Assembly (NCBI GenBank): GCA_036320915.1
Contig: JAXBDG010000011.1
Coordinates: 1,944,501-2,008,500, forward strand
Direction: 5' to 3'
Source of the DNA: Linnemannia elongata
Lineage: Eukaryota; Mortierellomycota; Mortierellomycetes; Mortierellales; Mortierellaceae
DNA: 64,000 nucleotides
Of this stretch, positions 21,930 to 33,436 are shown piece after piece. The position numbers were made by a program, and so were the translations under genes. Each line of letters starts with the position of its first letter. Positions within the stretch are counted from its first letter, which is position 1. The notes under the pieces are model-generated. The model was not told the DNA's origin, searched no databases, and was given only the letters and a program-made list of their open reading frames with translations.

Positions 21930-22095
21930 TATGAGGAAATAGCGGTTTGAAAACCGCTTTCGCCTCCATGGCAATAGCTGTTTGGGCCTAATACTGCTTT
22001 TTGGGTCAAAGTCAACTTAATGGCAATAGCAGTTTGTTGAAAACAGCTTTCTAGAGAAAGGCAAATAGCTGTTGTGGAAACAGGTCTGGCCCGCC
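21930..22095. repeat. Cluster of imperfect hairpins upstream of the defensin-like gene
   Basis: At least four imperfect copies of a short motif AATAGCnGTTTG, each followed by an inverted partner such as AAAACCGCTTT or AAAACAGCTTT, at about 21938, 21972, 22024 and 22063. A further half copy (AATAGCGGTTTT) occurs near 22357. The sequence could be a decayed small repeat or a regulatory array about 300-450 bp upstream of the minus-strand gene. Confidence 0.6.
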
Positions 22096-22103
22096 CCGTC
22101 CCA

Positions 22104-24553
22104 TGTTTTTTGCCTTGAGCTGTTTTGTTTATGCCTTTGCAGAAGGGAAAAAGCGGTTAGTGCGAACTTGGATGAAACTGTTTATGAGGAGCCATATCCA
22201 CATCTTTCACACCCCCTTCACCTTCCCAGCTACTAAGAGAACGAGAGCGAGTGAGAAAGAAAGAAAAAGAAAGAAAAAGAAAGAAAAAGAAAGAAAAAGA
22301 GAAGAAAGAGGAACAGCTTTGTTGGAAAACAATTATAAAAAGAAAGTGGCGGTGGAAATAGCGGTTTTTTTCGGCAAACCAGTCAAAGAAAAAACCGGAA
22401 ATCGACATCTTTGTATATATCCTCAAGCTCAACAGAAGCCTAGAACGGGGCCTTTCAATAAGGGATGGGTACCATGGTCCTGCAATAAGGAAGGGTTAGA
22501 TTGGCAACGCCATATGCCGGCTTATGAGCTGAGCAAAGGCGAGAGTAAAAAAAAAGAGATCGGCAAACATATTGAAGGATCAAGAAAAAAAAACACGGGC
22601 AGCTTTACACCAGACATTTCGCCTTGCATCTATCACAGGGGCAGGTTCAACGAAAGTAAGGATATGTGCATTAAGGCACCAATAGGACACAGAAGTGAAA
22701 GAGAAGTCAAGGGGAAGAAAGAAGGAGACGCGTAGTTTATTTTAGTGCTCTCTTTTGTTGTGGGTTCTTACACTGCAGTTTGTGTCCCTTCATCTCTCTG
22801 TCAGCCAGCCTTTCCTATCTTCTTTATCCAATTGCATCTCACAATACTGGTCATCGCCAACATTGAATGAAAGCTGATTCTTTTTGCACAATGAACACCT
22901 TTCGAGTTTGGCTTTCGTCCTCTGCTCTTTACAGAGTGTCTACACCCTCTCCCCGAATGTTGGGCTGATTAGACAAAAGAGGGTCAACAACACCAAACAG
23001 TTGGATATGTTTTGTCTTCACTTTAGCCAAAGGAGAGAACCTGCTTTGATTGGGATGGGAGTTGGCACAATTCAAGAAAAATGCCGCCCCCTTTCTTCTC
23101 CTTCCACACCGCACTGCTTCACCGGAAACCAAACGCTTCAACAATCTAGATGAACGGCAAGGAGTCTCCTTGCGTTTAAAAGAGCTGCAACAACAGCACC
23201 AATTTATTCTAGAATCCATTATGCGTATTGTCCATTATATCAAAATGCATGTACATGTAGGTAACACTATATTTTTTCTTTTCTCTCATTTTTTTTCTTT
23301 TCTCTCATTTTTTTTCTGTTCGTGGCATGCAATGTTCAGTTGCAGTTTTTCATTTTTTTCTTATTGCACAAAGCACAACGTCACATAGCAAGAATCATTC
23401 ATGCATTGACATGAGAAATAGGTCAAATATCGAGGAGAGAGAGAGGGAGAGGACGGACCATTGTGCCGGTGCTTGTGTTGCTTACACGCAAACCACTTTC
23501 AAAACACAAACAGAAAGCACGGATGGGGACGATCCCTTAGTGAGCAAAGGATAGCCTTATTCGACCTGCTTCCCGCCCCCTTGGTAATATATCTTTCACT
23601 TGTAAAAAACGCCTTCAAGGCGAGCCATGACCTCGGGGTAACCAAGAGTGCTCTCCCCTTCTGCCTATTCCAGTTTAATCCTTCAACCCGGTCAGAGAAG
23701 ATGACAGAGACATGAAGGAAAACTCTAAAAAAAAACGGGGAAGGATGGTCGTTGAGACGCTCGCTCAAACAGCCAACAAACACCGACAATCAAAAGGGGG
23801 GAACGAGCAAGAATCCTTTTCACCAAACAAGTAGATTGGGATACGGGTTGAGCGTCTCGCAACAAACAAGTACATCAAACAGCTTTGATCATCTCTTTAT
23901 CTTCGCCTCTCTCCTTGGCTTTTTTTATGCGTTGGTGTTTTTGGTTGATTTGGTGTTCTCTATGTCTCCCTCGGCATAACAACAGTATTGGAGAGTTGTC
24001 TAAAGCGGGAGAAGGGCCAGCAGTTATTCTTCCTCATTTTTCCTAGATCTCGCTCTTGCGCTCTAGGCCTCGTTAGGCAGTTCGTTCTCAAGTTGAAGAA
24101 AAGAAGGCTTAGAGGCACTGGGAGGTGGACATACAGGTACCAATACATTCACTGCTAGCTTACCCTCACCTTGAACCACATACACACTAACTCGCGCCCG
24201 TAGAGTCTGATCACAAGCAATCACAAGAACAAGCGCCTGCGAGCTAGGAAGAGAAGAGGCGCGAGGCAGGAGGATACCTTGACTCAGGCAAACTCCTTCC
24301 AGTTCTATCTATACATTCAACTTGCCCCTTCCTTTTTCAATTGCAAGTGCTCTTTCCCTTGGATTCATCAGGGGAAAAAAACCAACAAACTGAGTTTCCT
24401 GTATGCTCGAAATAGCTTATTCTCTTTGCTTTCCCTATTTTGATAGAGCTGCTTTGTTTGCATTGTAAGACCAGTATTGCTTTTTAGATCGACTAAAATA
24501 AAAAGTGGGGCAGCGAAAGGCATGGAAAGTGGGGAGGGATGGTAGGCATTTTT
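22104..24553. other. Gene-poor stretch
   Basis: Contains an AAAGAAAGA microsatellite (about 22255-22310), a duplicated T-rich block at 23275-23315 (two copies of cttttctctcatttttttt), and several short frames with no recognisable motif. The 210-codon plus frame at 22103-22735 runs through the AAAGAA repeat and I do not accept it as a gene. Confidence 0.5.
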
Positions 24554-25000
24554 TTATGTGACAAGAAAGCAGTATGTTATGAACTCCGAGCTTATCGTTT
24601 CTGCTTTGTTGTAACTCCCACCGTATATTACGCGCTCGCTAAAAACGCAAAAAGTGCAAAGAGCGCCATAGGCGTAACTGACAGAGACGAAGGTTACAAC
24701 AAAGGCAAAGATCCTACCAACGAAAGATACCCCACCATATGATCTAGACTTCAAACCATAAGCGACATCACCGATAGCACCGGCGTAGATGAGAATACCG
24801 CAGACGACAAACATCAAGATGGTGATAACCTTCAAGACCGACAACCAGTGCTCTATCGCTCCATATGCCTTGATTCCTGTCAAATTGATCAGTATCATGA
24901 TGAGATTGATGATGAGAGGAACGAACCATAAGGGGAAAGACCGAACCTTTGCCAATCCAGAACGCGACAGTAACGGCAGAGCCAGCTAAGATTCAGGAAC
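24554..25000 (-). pseudogene. Relic of an amino-acid permease
   Basis: Minus-strand translation gives a central piece of an APC-superfamily amino-acid permease: LWFVPLIINLIMILINLTG, IKAYGAIEHWLSVLKVITIL, then FVGRIFAFVVTFVSVSYAYG. The segment before it (AGSAVTVAFWIGKG) is in a different frame, so a one-base shift lies near 24945. After SYAYG the expected conserved motifs vanish and a stop soon follows. Only about two to three of twelve helices remain, so this is a broken fragment. It lies upstream of the mitochondrial AspRS gene and is read divergently from it. Confidence 0.8.
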
Positions 25001-25212
25001 AAGACTGATCATACAAGAAATGTGTCTATCAGTATGAGTGTCTTTATCATCAGCCAATCACAATCACAGAAACAGTCACTGTTTCTTCTCCGGAGGGTGC
25101 ACGCCCCTAGAATGAACTCTTACAACCTTCTTTTGGGCATGCCGTGAACTCCCCTTTTCTCATTCTTTTCTTACATTCATTCCACAACCTCATAAACGAC
25201 AAAGCCCAACAA

Positions 25213-28130
25213 ATGCATGCGATCAGGTCAACACAGGCACCAAATGCCATCAGGAGACTTGTTACCCAAACAGGGGCACACAAGAGCCCGCTTTTACTTC
25301 CAGTCCATTCCTTACCCCGAGCACTGATCGCCACGCGCGGCGGTGTGTTCTCCCAGTCCCCTTCTTTCTTTGCCGCAAAGAACGGCTTTTCAACTTCGAG
25401 CAAACTTGCGACAGCGGCTGCGACTGATTTGCAGGCTGAACTTTTGGAGGGCGTTACCTTTGGTAAGGACTCTAGGAAGGGAATTTGACGAGGCCCCATA
25501 CAAAGATCCGTTCGTGTTTCTATTGATCCACAGATCGCTCACTTATCAATATTTTTTTTCATATTTTCAATTGAATGTAGGCGAATTCCCTTCACGGACA
25601 CACAAGTGCGGGCAGTTGAACCAGACCAACGTCGGAGAGTATGTCGTCTTGACAGGATGGGCACAAAACATCAGGTACTACCATCCCTTCTATACAACCA
25701 ACCAACTTGTCACTCCCGCTCATAAATCGAAGGCACCATATAACGGCCGCCCGCGAAAAACTAACATTCCTCTCTCACCTCCGCATTTATGAATTCGCAT
25801 AGAAAGTTCTCGGACGAACTGATCTTCCTCCCATTAAGAGACTCTTCAGGAACAATCCAACTCGTCTTGAAGGGCTCCAGCAACAACGCATCATCAGCAG
25901 CAGCACGACAGAGTCTTCAGGATCTGACGGCCGAGAGTGTGATCTGGGTCGAGGGCAAAGTTGTAGCGCGTGAGGCGAACACAATTAACCGTCAGATGGC
26001 TACTGGAGAGATCGAGATTGAGTTGTCCTCTATCCGGATCTTGAATAAGACCCACAAGCCCTTGCCTTTCTTGCCCACTAACCAGGAATTGGTACGCCAT
26101 TTTGGACATTTGGATATGCAAACAGGAATTGACAACCTCAGCGATAAGAACATAAGGAGCAGCATTTTAACTCTAAAACCGGATGGTTCTACTATTTCGT
26201 ATAGGTGAATGAGGAAGTGAGGTTGAAGTATAGATGCTTGGATCTTCGCCGGGAGACACTTCAAAGGAACTTGCGTAACCGCTCATTGGCAGCATGGACG
26301 ATCCGCGACTACCTTGTTCAGAACGGTACGCATCTTGGGCAGCAAACTCAGCGGATTTCACAACGTTCTACAACGAGCGGCTTGAATGTATGCGACTTGA
26401 ACTCTTCACTAATTAATTATTTCCGTACGGTTACGAACATGTAGACTTTGTGGAAGTAGAGACACCAATGCTGTTCAAGTCAACACCAGAAGGCGCACGA
26501 GAGTTTGTAGTACCCACCAGGAACGCTGGATCCTTCTACGCCCTCCCGCAGAGTCCACAGCAAGTATGCAGGATGTCAACCGGATGCATTGTTGTATGAG
26601 ACACGCATTCATGATCGAAGACGACATCACTCACTCAACACATATCTTGGAATTGATAACCTCCCTCAAATAGTACAAGCAACTTCTTATGGCGAGTGGA
26701 GTGGACAGATATTTCCAAATCGCAAAGTGTTTCAGAGACGAAGATCTTCGCGCAGATCGCCAACCCGAGTTCACACAGGTAAATCCATCAATCCGTCATC
26801 CATAGCAAAGCCAGCTCGGTATAGTTTCACTTCTGACCCCAACCTCCGTTCTTCCTTCCTCTCGTGTTATCTAGGTCGATTTGGAAGTATCATTTGGATC
26901 AGCAAAGGATATCCAGAACCTAGTGGAAGGCCTCGTCCGCTCAGTATGGAGAAAACTCAAGTCCGTCGACCTCTTTGACGGAAAGGACTTCCCTCGGATG
27001 AACTACCAGGTCGCCATGTCAAAGTATGGATCCGACAAACCCGACACTCGATTCGGTCTGGAGATTCAACATGTTGCGGATATTATGGGAGATAATATTG
27101 TCGAGGGTATTATTTTGAAGGGGGATATGAAGTTGTCGGGATCCGAGCTCAAGAAACTCGCTCAGCTTGATAATAAGGTAAACCGACCGCACTTGTCACG
27201 CTGTGTTTTTCTCAAACTCATTTTGTCTCGGTAATACTAGGTCAATACATTAACACTATTTTTTTTTGTGGTATATTATATAATAGGTGTTACCGGTGGT
27301 CAAGGTCACGGAAAAGAATATCGACACATGGCTGCAAAAGCTGCCATACACACAGGAGATCCAGGGACCTGTGGATGTACCTACTGTGAATTCTAAAGTC
27401 GGCATTCAGATTGGAGACACCATCATCTTGAACAAGCGACCTGCCTTCCTCTCTGTGAGTAGCAACGACGTCTTTCTTCATCATCTAGGAGCTGCAGATA
27501 CAAGATTATATAATGGATCTAAGAAGTTAATATTTATTTGTATGATTCTTGGTTGTCATGTTTGTTTAGGGTGGTCAAACGGAACTGGGCAAAGTCCGCC
27601 TCGAACTCGCCAACGTTCTCAAGTCCAAGGGTAAACATCCCCCGCATCACCCACAACCTTCGTCGTCTTCCTTCTTTTTTTTTTTTGGAAGAGTCTTCAC
27701 AACTCACCCTAATCGTACCCTATTCTCCCGTGTATTACATCCTCCATCCTCCTTAGGCTTGATGGAGATTCCAGCATCACAATACAACTTCCTCTGGGTA
27801 GAAGGCTTCCCACTCTTCTCCCCACCCGAACAAATCCTCTCGACCGACCAACAATCCCGTGGTGTCCGCTTTCAAGCTACCCACCACCCCTTCACCGCCC
27901 CACACCCTGACGACTTGCACCTCTTGCAAACTGCACCTGAGAAGGTCCGCGGACAGCATTATGATTTGGTCTTGAATGGTGTAGAGATTGGAGGTGGGTC
28001 GATTCGTATCCATTCGCCCAAATTGCAGACTTTTGTCTTTGATCACGTCCTCAAGGTAACCAAAAAAAACTGATCTGGCTGGGCAGCAAACACTTAATGG
28101 TCCATCTTATTAACCTCCCCTGCCCCACTC

Positions 28131-28184
<54 letters not shown>

Positions 28185-28435
28185 GAAACAAATAGATGTC
28201 AGAGCAAGAAAGCTCAAGGTTCACACACCTAATCGATGCACTCTCCTTCGGATGCCCCCCACACGGAGGACTCGCCCTAGGATTCGATAGACTGATGGCC
28301 ATCTTGTGCGAAACCCCCTCGATCCGAGACGTGATCGCGTTCCCGAAATCGGCTTCGGGTCGTGATTTGGTCGTGGGAAGTCCCTCGGCGTTGACGGACC
28401 AGCAGTTGAACGAGTACAAGATCCGTGTTGTGTAA
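25213..28435 (+). CDS. MSD1: Aspartyl-tRNA synthetase, mitochondrial
   Basis: Class II synthetase charging mitochondrial tRNA-Asp. Eleven exons: 25213-25462, 25581-25674, 25803-26091, 26205-26325, 26445-26563, 26674-26778, 26875-27177, 27287-27454, 27570-27630, 27757-28055, 28196-28435; 682 aa, every junction in phase. The leader [20 protein letters not shown] is basic and Ser/Thr-rich, fitting mitochondrial import; an in-frame ATG at 25144 would add 23 residues. The OB-fold anticodon-binding region holds [15 protein letters not shown]. Class II motif 2 is visible as [20 protein letters not shown]. The bacterial-type insertion domain follows, and motif 3 is [14 protein letters not shown]. The bacterial/mitochondrial-type signature [11 protein letters not shown] precedes the end. 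The last intron contains a CA-dinucleotide microsatellite. Confidence 0.95.
28137..28181. repeat. (CA)n microsatellite in the last AspRS intron
   Basis: About 45 bp of uninterrupted CA repeat, placed 15 bp before the acceptor AG of the intron 28056-28195. Long CA tracts near an acceptor can affect splicing; here only the position is seen. Confidence 0.95.
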
Positions 28436-28742
28436 TATGTTTATTAGAATTGCATAGAAGGAGGGGAAAGAGGTTAGAAGCACCCTTTCCCTCCCACCGT
28501 AGATAATAAGACCAGCATTTTTGAGACTTTCACAAGGACAAGGATTGATGTGGGGGTTCTTTGAAAAGGGCGAGTGAAAGAATGTGGTCAACACACCTCC
28601 AACTGCCCTCACGAATAATTTATTCAATTTTTTTTGGTCGTGGTCATTGATGTTGTCATTGATTTGTCGCTACTCGTCCATCAGGCTGAAAGACTCATCC
28701 TGAACGCCTCAGCCGCCGAACGGGCATCCTCCAAAACACCAA

Positions 28743-30168
28743 CTAGTAGTCAGAAGGATCGTCATCAAACTCGGCAGCATCCTCTCCACCAGCAGGCGCA
28801 TCAATGATACTCTCATCATCCTCATCCGTATAAGATTGCTGCAGACGATTAATCTCCTCTGGTGTCAACGTCAACGCCAAAGCCTCCTTCGCCGCCGCCT
28901 TGACTACCGAGTGTTTTTTACCCTTGCCCTTTCCATACAATACCTTCGTCTCTCCACCACCAACAGCAACACCAACCGCAATTCCAACCTGCTCATCATC
29001 CTCATCGTTATCAGCAGCATCATTCGTCACATCCTTATGCTTCTTTAGTCCATCTTCGTCTTCATCTCCTGGTGCTCCAGTTCCAGGTGCGCCAGGTACT
29101 GTAGCGGGGTCACCAGGCATTTGTTCCTCAGGGAAGCAGATCTGGTGGCACGTATCGAAATCGATCACACATTGGGACATGCTGATCGATTCCAGTAGAC
29201 AATCTTCCTCCGTCTTCAGGCATTTATCGACACATGCTACCTGTTCTGCGGCTAATTTTTGTATGCAGGTGGGGAGTGAGTAGTTGAGTGTGAGAGAAGG
29301 AAGGAACAATTAGTGATTTGGCTGCTATGGCGGTTTGTCGTTATGAATAGTTAGTGTAAGGAGGGAGAGGGGGGGAGGGGGTGCTTATGTGTTTTGAACG
29401 GTAGGGTTAGGTTGAATTGAATGAACAAATATGGAACAATCACCGGATAATGGATTTAGAGAAGGGTATGTGTCGAACGTGGTAGGTGCAAAAAAAAAAA
29501 ACAAAAAAAAACAATTCGCATGGTATTTGGTCATATCCTAGCCCAATATATCCTTTCGCTCTTTGGGTGCATGAATGGCGTATCAATCCGCCAATCGTTC
29601 GTCCTGTGAGAAATAAATAGGTGGTGGTATGGTGCGCCCTTGTGAGCAGGATAAAAAGTCTCGTATCCTGTATGAAGTGGGTGGGTGGTGGATCACTGCG
29701 CCGTCCGTCCGTCAGACTGCTCGGTCATAACGTGGTCTGTTGTCGTAGCCACGTTTGGAAAACAGTAGCGCATGGCTATCCTCCCTGGGTCTTTTTTTTA
29801 CTCCTGTTTTGTGGCTGTCTGTGAAGTGTTGATGTCCTGCAGTTATAGGCATTGCAAGAAAAGGCAAGAAAAAGCAAAGAAAAAGGAAGCGTGGAGGAAA
29901 AGGGAGGTGTGCAGGGCGTGATGTATGAATGTAGGTGGTTGTTGCGGTGTGTGTGTGTGGGTGTAAAAATAGAGTGCTGGGCGGAGGAGCAAGGGGGGCA
30001 GGTCAGTGGGGATTATAATATATCGTTGAGAAAAGGATTGAGGTTGCTGCTGTTGTTGCTGGCGTTGTTATTGCTGTTGCCCTTACTCTCGAGCTGGGGT
30101 GCAGGTGCTGCCGAGGCGAGGAAGGCGAAGGCCAACGAGAGGGTGAGCGAAACGGTTATCAAGCGCAT
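28743..30168 (-). CDS. Secreted six-cysteine protein with acidic tail, function unknown
   Basis: The last exon, 29251-28743, is well supported as coding by composition: it starts AEQVACVDKCLKTEEDC and carries six cysteines (C-x3-C-x6-C-x8-C-x6-C-x3-C), then a Gly/Pro/Asp-rich region and the end EFDDDPSDY. The frame needs a 5' exon. A fitting one is 30168-30087, which encodes a clean signal peptide, MRLITVSLTLSLAFAFLASA, and ends before GTAAGG in phase 1; joining it to the acceptor ATTAG at 29252 gives a 196-aa secreted protein. That intron would be 835 bp, long for this genome, and further small exons may exist inside it. I do not recognise the family. Confidence is good for the last exon and moderate for the first. 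Confidence 0.55.
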
Positions 30169-30616
30169 CGTATATGAAAAGTGTTATGGTTGTGGTTTGA
30201 ATGAAATGGGTTCTGTGTTTGATGGGAGAGAGTAAAGTCAGAAACGGAATTCACAAGATACCGCTGTGGAAGAAAAATGTAGAAGGGTGTGGGCGCACTT
30301 TTTGCAGAGGAGTTTGGGCTGAATGCAAGAAGAGCATGATCAATATCTTCCTTCACGTGAGGAATGGCATTGCTGAGAAAACGACCTGACAGAGTCTGAA
30401 CAACAGCACCATTGTTGCTTGCTACTGAGCCGAACATGAGGATAGAAGAACACTCTCAATGAACAAATCGATTGATGTTTTTGTTGTTGTTATTATTATT
30501 GGAAAGGGACGCGCTGCCTCACACATTGGCATATTGTACAAAAAAGAACCTGCTTCAAAACTAAGCCAACGGTTGCACGAGCAACATTTCTAAATATCTA
30601 ACTATTCTTCTACGGC

Positions 30617-31822
30617 TTAGAACATGGCGAGGACACCTGCAACGGCAGCAACGGTAGCAGCAACACCACCCATCGACAAGACAACAGCAGCCTGACCAGC
30701 ACTGCCCTTATCACTGCCGCTGGGCTTGTTGGCACCAGGGTTGGCAGTGGAGTTGTTGTCAACAGGCTTGAAGTTAGCTCCCAAGGTAACCTGGCAAGAG
30801 GCCTTGTACTGGTATGACAAGTCGTCGTTATACTTGGCACTGGTCAACTGCTGCTCAAAGTTCAAAAGGTAAGGGGAGGGGCTCTTGGTATAATAGTTGG
30901 AGAAGATGTTGGCGACCTGCTGGTTGCAAGAGGTGCAGAAAGCGGTGGCGTTGGTGTCCTTGGGGGAGAGCATGGGGGTGACGTATTGGAGGTATCCGTA
31001 GAGGTCATCCTCGTTCTTGTTGGCGTTGGGGAACTGGGCACGGGCAATCATCTCGTTGATCGAGTCGATCACGCAGGTCGTGTTCTTGCTGCTCTGCAAA
31101 CAGATCGCATCGCGTTGTGGGGGGGACATGTACCTGTTAGAAAAGAGTGGCGTGAAATGAGGTTTATATATTAATATTAAATTTGACAAATTGAAAGCGG
31201 ACGTTTTGTGCGACCATAGGAGCCGTTTTGTTTCTTATTGCTTTTTCTCGTTTTGTGTTTAGGACGACTGGAGTCGATTGAAACAGCCTTTACCAGCAGT
31301 GAAGTGAAAGCAATAACAGCGATAAAACAAAAAGCAAGGCGAGAAGAGGCTGAAAACAAAGACAAGGCCTGGATCATCCAGCCAGAGTAAAAGGCGAAAG
31401 AGACAGGAACGAGGGAATAAAGAGTAACAATGCAGATTCCACTCTTCCCTCCAACAAACAGCAAGCAAAGAGACTTACCACATGTACATGGTAGTGCCAA
31501 GGTCAGCCTGGTTGGCAGCAATCATATCAGCAGCACAGTTGGTGTTAATATCCTTATAAACGCCAGCATACTGCTCGGGGGTGCAGGCAGGGGTGGCACA
31601 GTAGGCCGCAATGGCCTTCTGGAGCTTGGGGGTGTCATGGTCGTTGGCGCCGGTAATGCCGGGAAATCCGAGGGCGGTGTAGACTCTGCATTTGAAGAGG
31701 GGGTTGGTGGGTGCGCTGAGGGCGGTGAGGTAGGTTGTGCAGGTGGGGGAGAGGACTGCTTGGGCCGAGGAGATGGCGGTGGCTCCAAGGGCGACGGCGG
31801 CGACGGTTGTTGTGAACTTCAT
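30617..31822 (-). CDS. Secreted GPI-anchor-type protein, cysteine-rich
   Basis: Two exons, 31822-31479 and 31133-30617, joined in phase 2 (GTAAGT...TAACAG); 286 aa. MKFTTTVAAVALGATAISSA is a signal peptide. The ectodomain has about ten cysteines spread over the whole length (CTTYL, CRVYT, CATPAC, NTNC, AICLQ, TTCV, FCTSC, SCQV) and an N-glycosylation site in DTNATAF. A Ser/Asn/Gly linker precedes a hydrophobic C-terminal tail (LSMGGVAATVAAVAGVLAMF) typical of GPI-anchor signals. Likely a cell-wall or plasma-membrane protein; biochemical role unknown. The intron (345 bp) is larger than usual here. Confidence 0.8.
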
Positions 31823-33059
31823 CTTTATGTTTCTGTGTGGTTGTGTGAAGTGGAGGTAGGGATTAGGGTATGTGTGAGGGTGTGTGTGTATGTGTGAGAG
31901 TGAGGGTGAGGAGAGAGTGAAAAGTGCAAGGGTTGTGGGAGAGTGCAGAGTAGAGAAGAAGAGGAGAAGAGATGAGAAGAGGAAGAGAAGAAATAAGAAA
32001 GAGATTTAGGGCGCCAGGGGGAAAGAGAATTGAAGGAAAGTAGTGCCTCACAACCAATCCAGGAACAACAATGATGGCGAGGGGGGGTTGGATTAAAGTT
32101 CATTTCACCGCACTTGGTGAGAGCACTCATCAATCAAAAAGAAAGTCTCAAGTGAAATTTCATAAATAGACACCTCTGGGGAAAGGTCACTTCCTCACAG
32201 ACAGACAGAGGTTCAATTACGTCGTGGGTTAGTTGGTTGGTTGGGTACTCCAAAACACCTTGCTTTTCCTTGGCAATGACCAAGGCATATAGACAAGACT
32301 GGGGGATGAGTTGGGAGAAAGGAAACGGTGGTAGAACACGGATCAGCCATTCGCTTGTTATTTTTATTTTTACAAGCAAACCCGGCATGAGGGATTTCTA
32401 TCCTACGCCTGGTAGAATGGGATGGGCGCTGTGCAGAATCAAGCCACTCCCTCTTTCCCTCGAGCATGATGATGATGACGGGCTGTGGGCAAGGCTGGCT
32501 GCCATTCAAATACATAGAAAAGAATGCACTAGTGGCGTATGTGTTTGTTTCTGGCACACACACACACATAAACACTCGCAACTCCATACCAAACCTCGGA
32601 GATTCCTTTCATCCTTTCCCTAATCCCACACAGAAAAAATTATTACCTCTGTTGTTCTGCACAATTCCTTTTTTTAGTTTCTAGCCATTCCTGAACAGGT
32701 ATTTGTATCCCAGCACTTCAGAGGGTGAGAAGGAAGGGAAGGCAGGCAGGGTAATGTAGAAAATGGCTATGTCTGGCGAAGGAGTCGAAAAAGAAAACAA
32801 AAGCATGCACCCAGCCTTTGGAAGAAAGACGTGCACGTCTAAAGATCAGAACTACTCCATTTACTCTTCTCTCCCACCGCCAGTACGACTATTGACACTT
32901 GTGGCGTCTCAATAGTTCTGTTCCTTCCTCTTGCACACCCCTCGGCCACATCCTAACTGTTCCATTTCAAAACACTTCTTTGTTTCTAGACAAGCAAGCA
33001 AAGCGAGCAGGCAGTGAGTGGTCGAGTTGGTTTTGGAAGCTCACAAAAAATAAATCATG

Positions 33060-33096
<37 letters not shown>

Positions 33097-33436
33097 ATGC
33101 GAGCCCATCCTCTCCTCTGCCATCCATCATATGCCCTCATGTCACTTGAGAAGGTGAGAAGCTGGAAGAAGGAAAAGAAAAATGGTCAACTGGTGCTTCT
33201 TGTGAGGGCTGAAGAGGTGAAAACAACTCCATGCCATTTCTACCAATAGACCAACGTGCGTGTATGTATGTGTCACAGGAAATGGAACAGCCTCATCTTG
33301 GCCAAGGGCTGTCGATGAGGGCAAAGTGTAGTACATTAAGGATATGGTAGGATGCAAGGTAAATTAGGGATAGATGGGGTGTTAGGGAAAACTACGAACG
33401 TGTGTTGGAGGCGAAGTGACGAAGTGGTAGGGCGGC
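31823..33436. other. Intergenic, low complexity, no gene recognised
   Basis: The part next to 31823 is the G/A-rich promoter of the secreted-protein gene, with TGTGTG runs near 31870-31900. A CACACA tract lies near 32556-32570 and a long poly-A near 33060. Open frames here are short and without motifs. Confidence 0.5.
33060..33095. repeat. Long poly(A) tract
   Basis: About 36 consecutive A residues after ATG-like AATCATG. This may be a retrotransposed tail or a simple homopolymer; no retroelement sequence is seen next to it. Confidence 0.9.

Noticed and set aside
22103..22735. 210-codon plus-strand frame
   Set aside because: It runs through an AAAGAA microsatellite, has no recognisable motif, and its composition is that of simple repeats.
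28137..28181. CRISPR-like or regulatory array
   Set aside because: It is a plain CA dinucleotide repeat in an intron of a eukaryotic gene.
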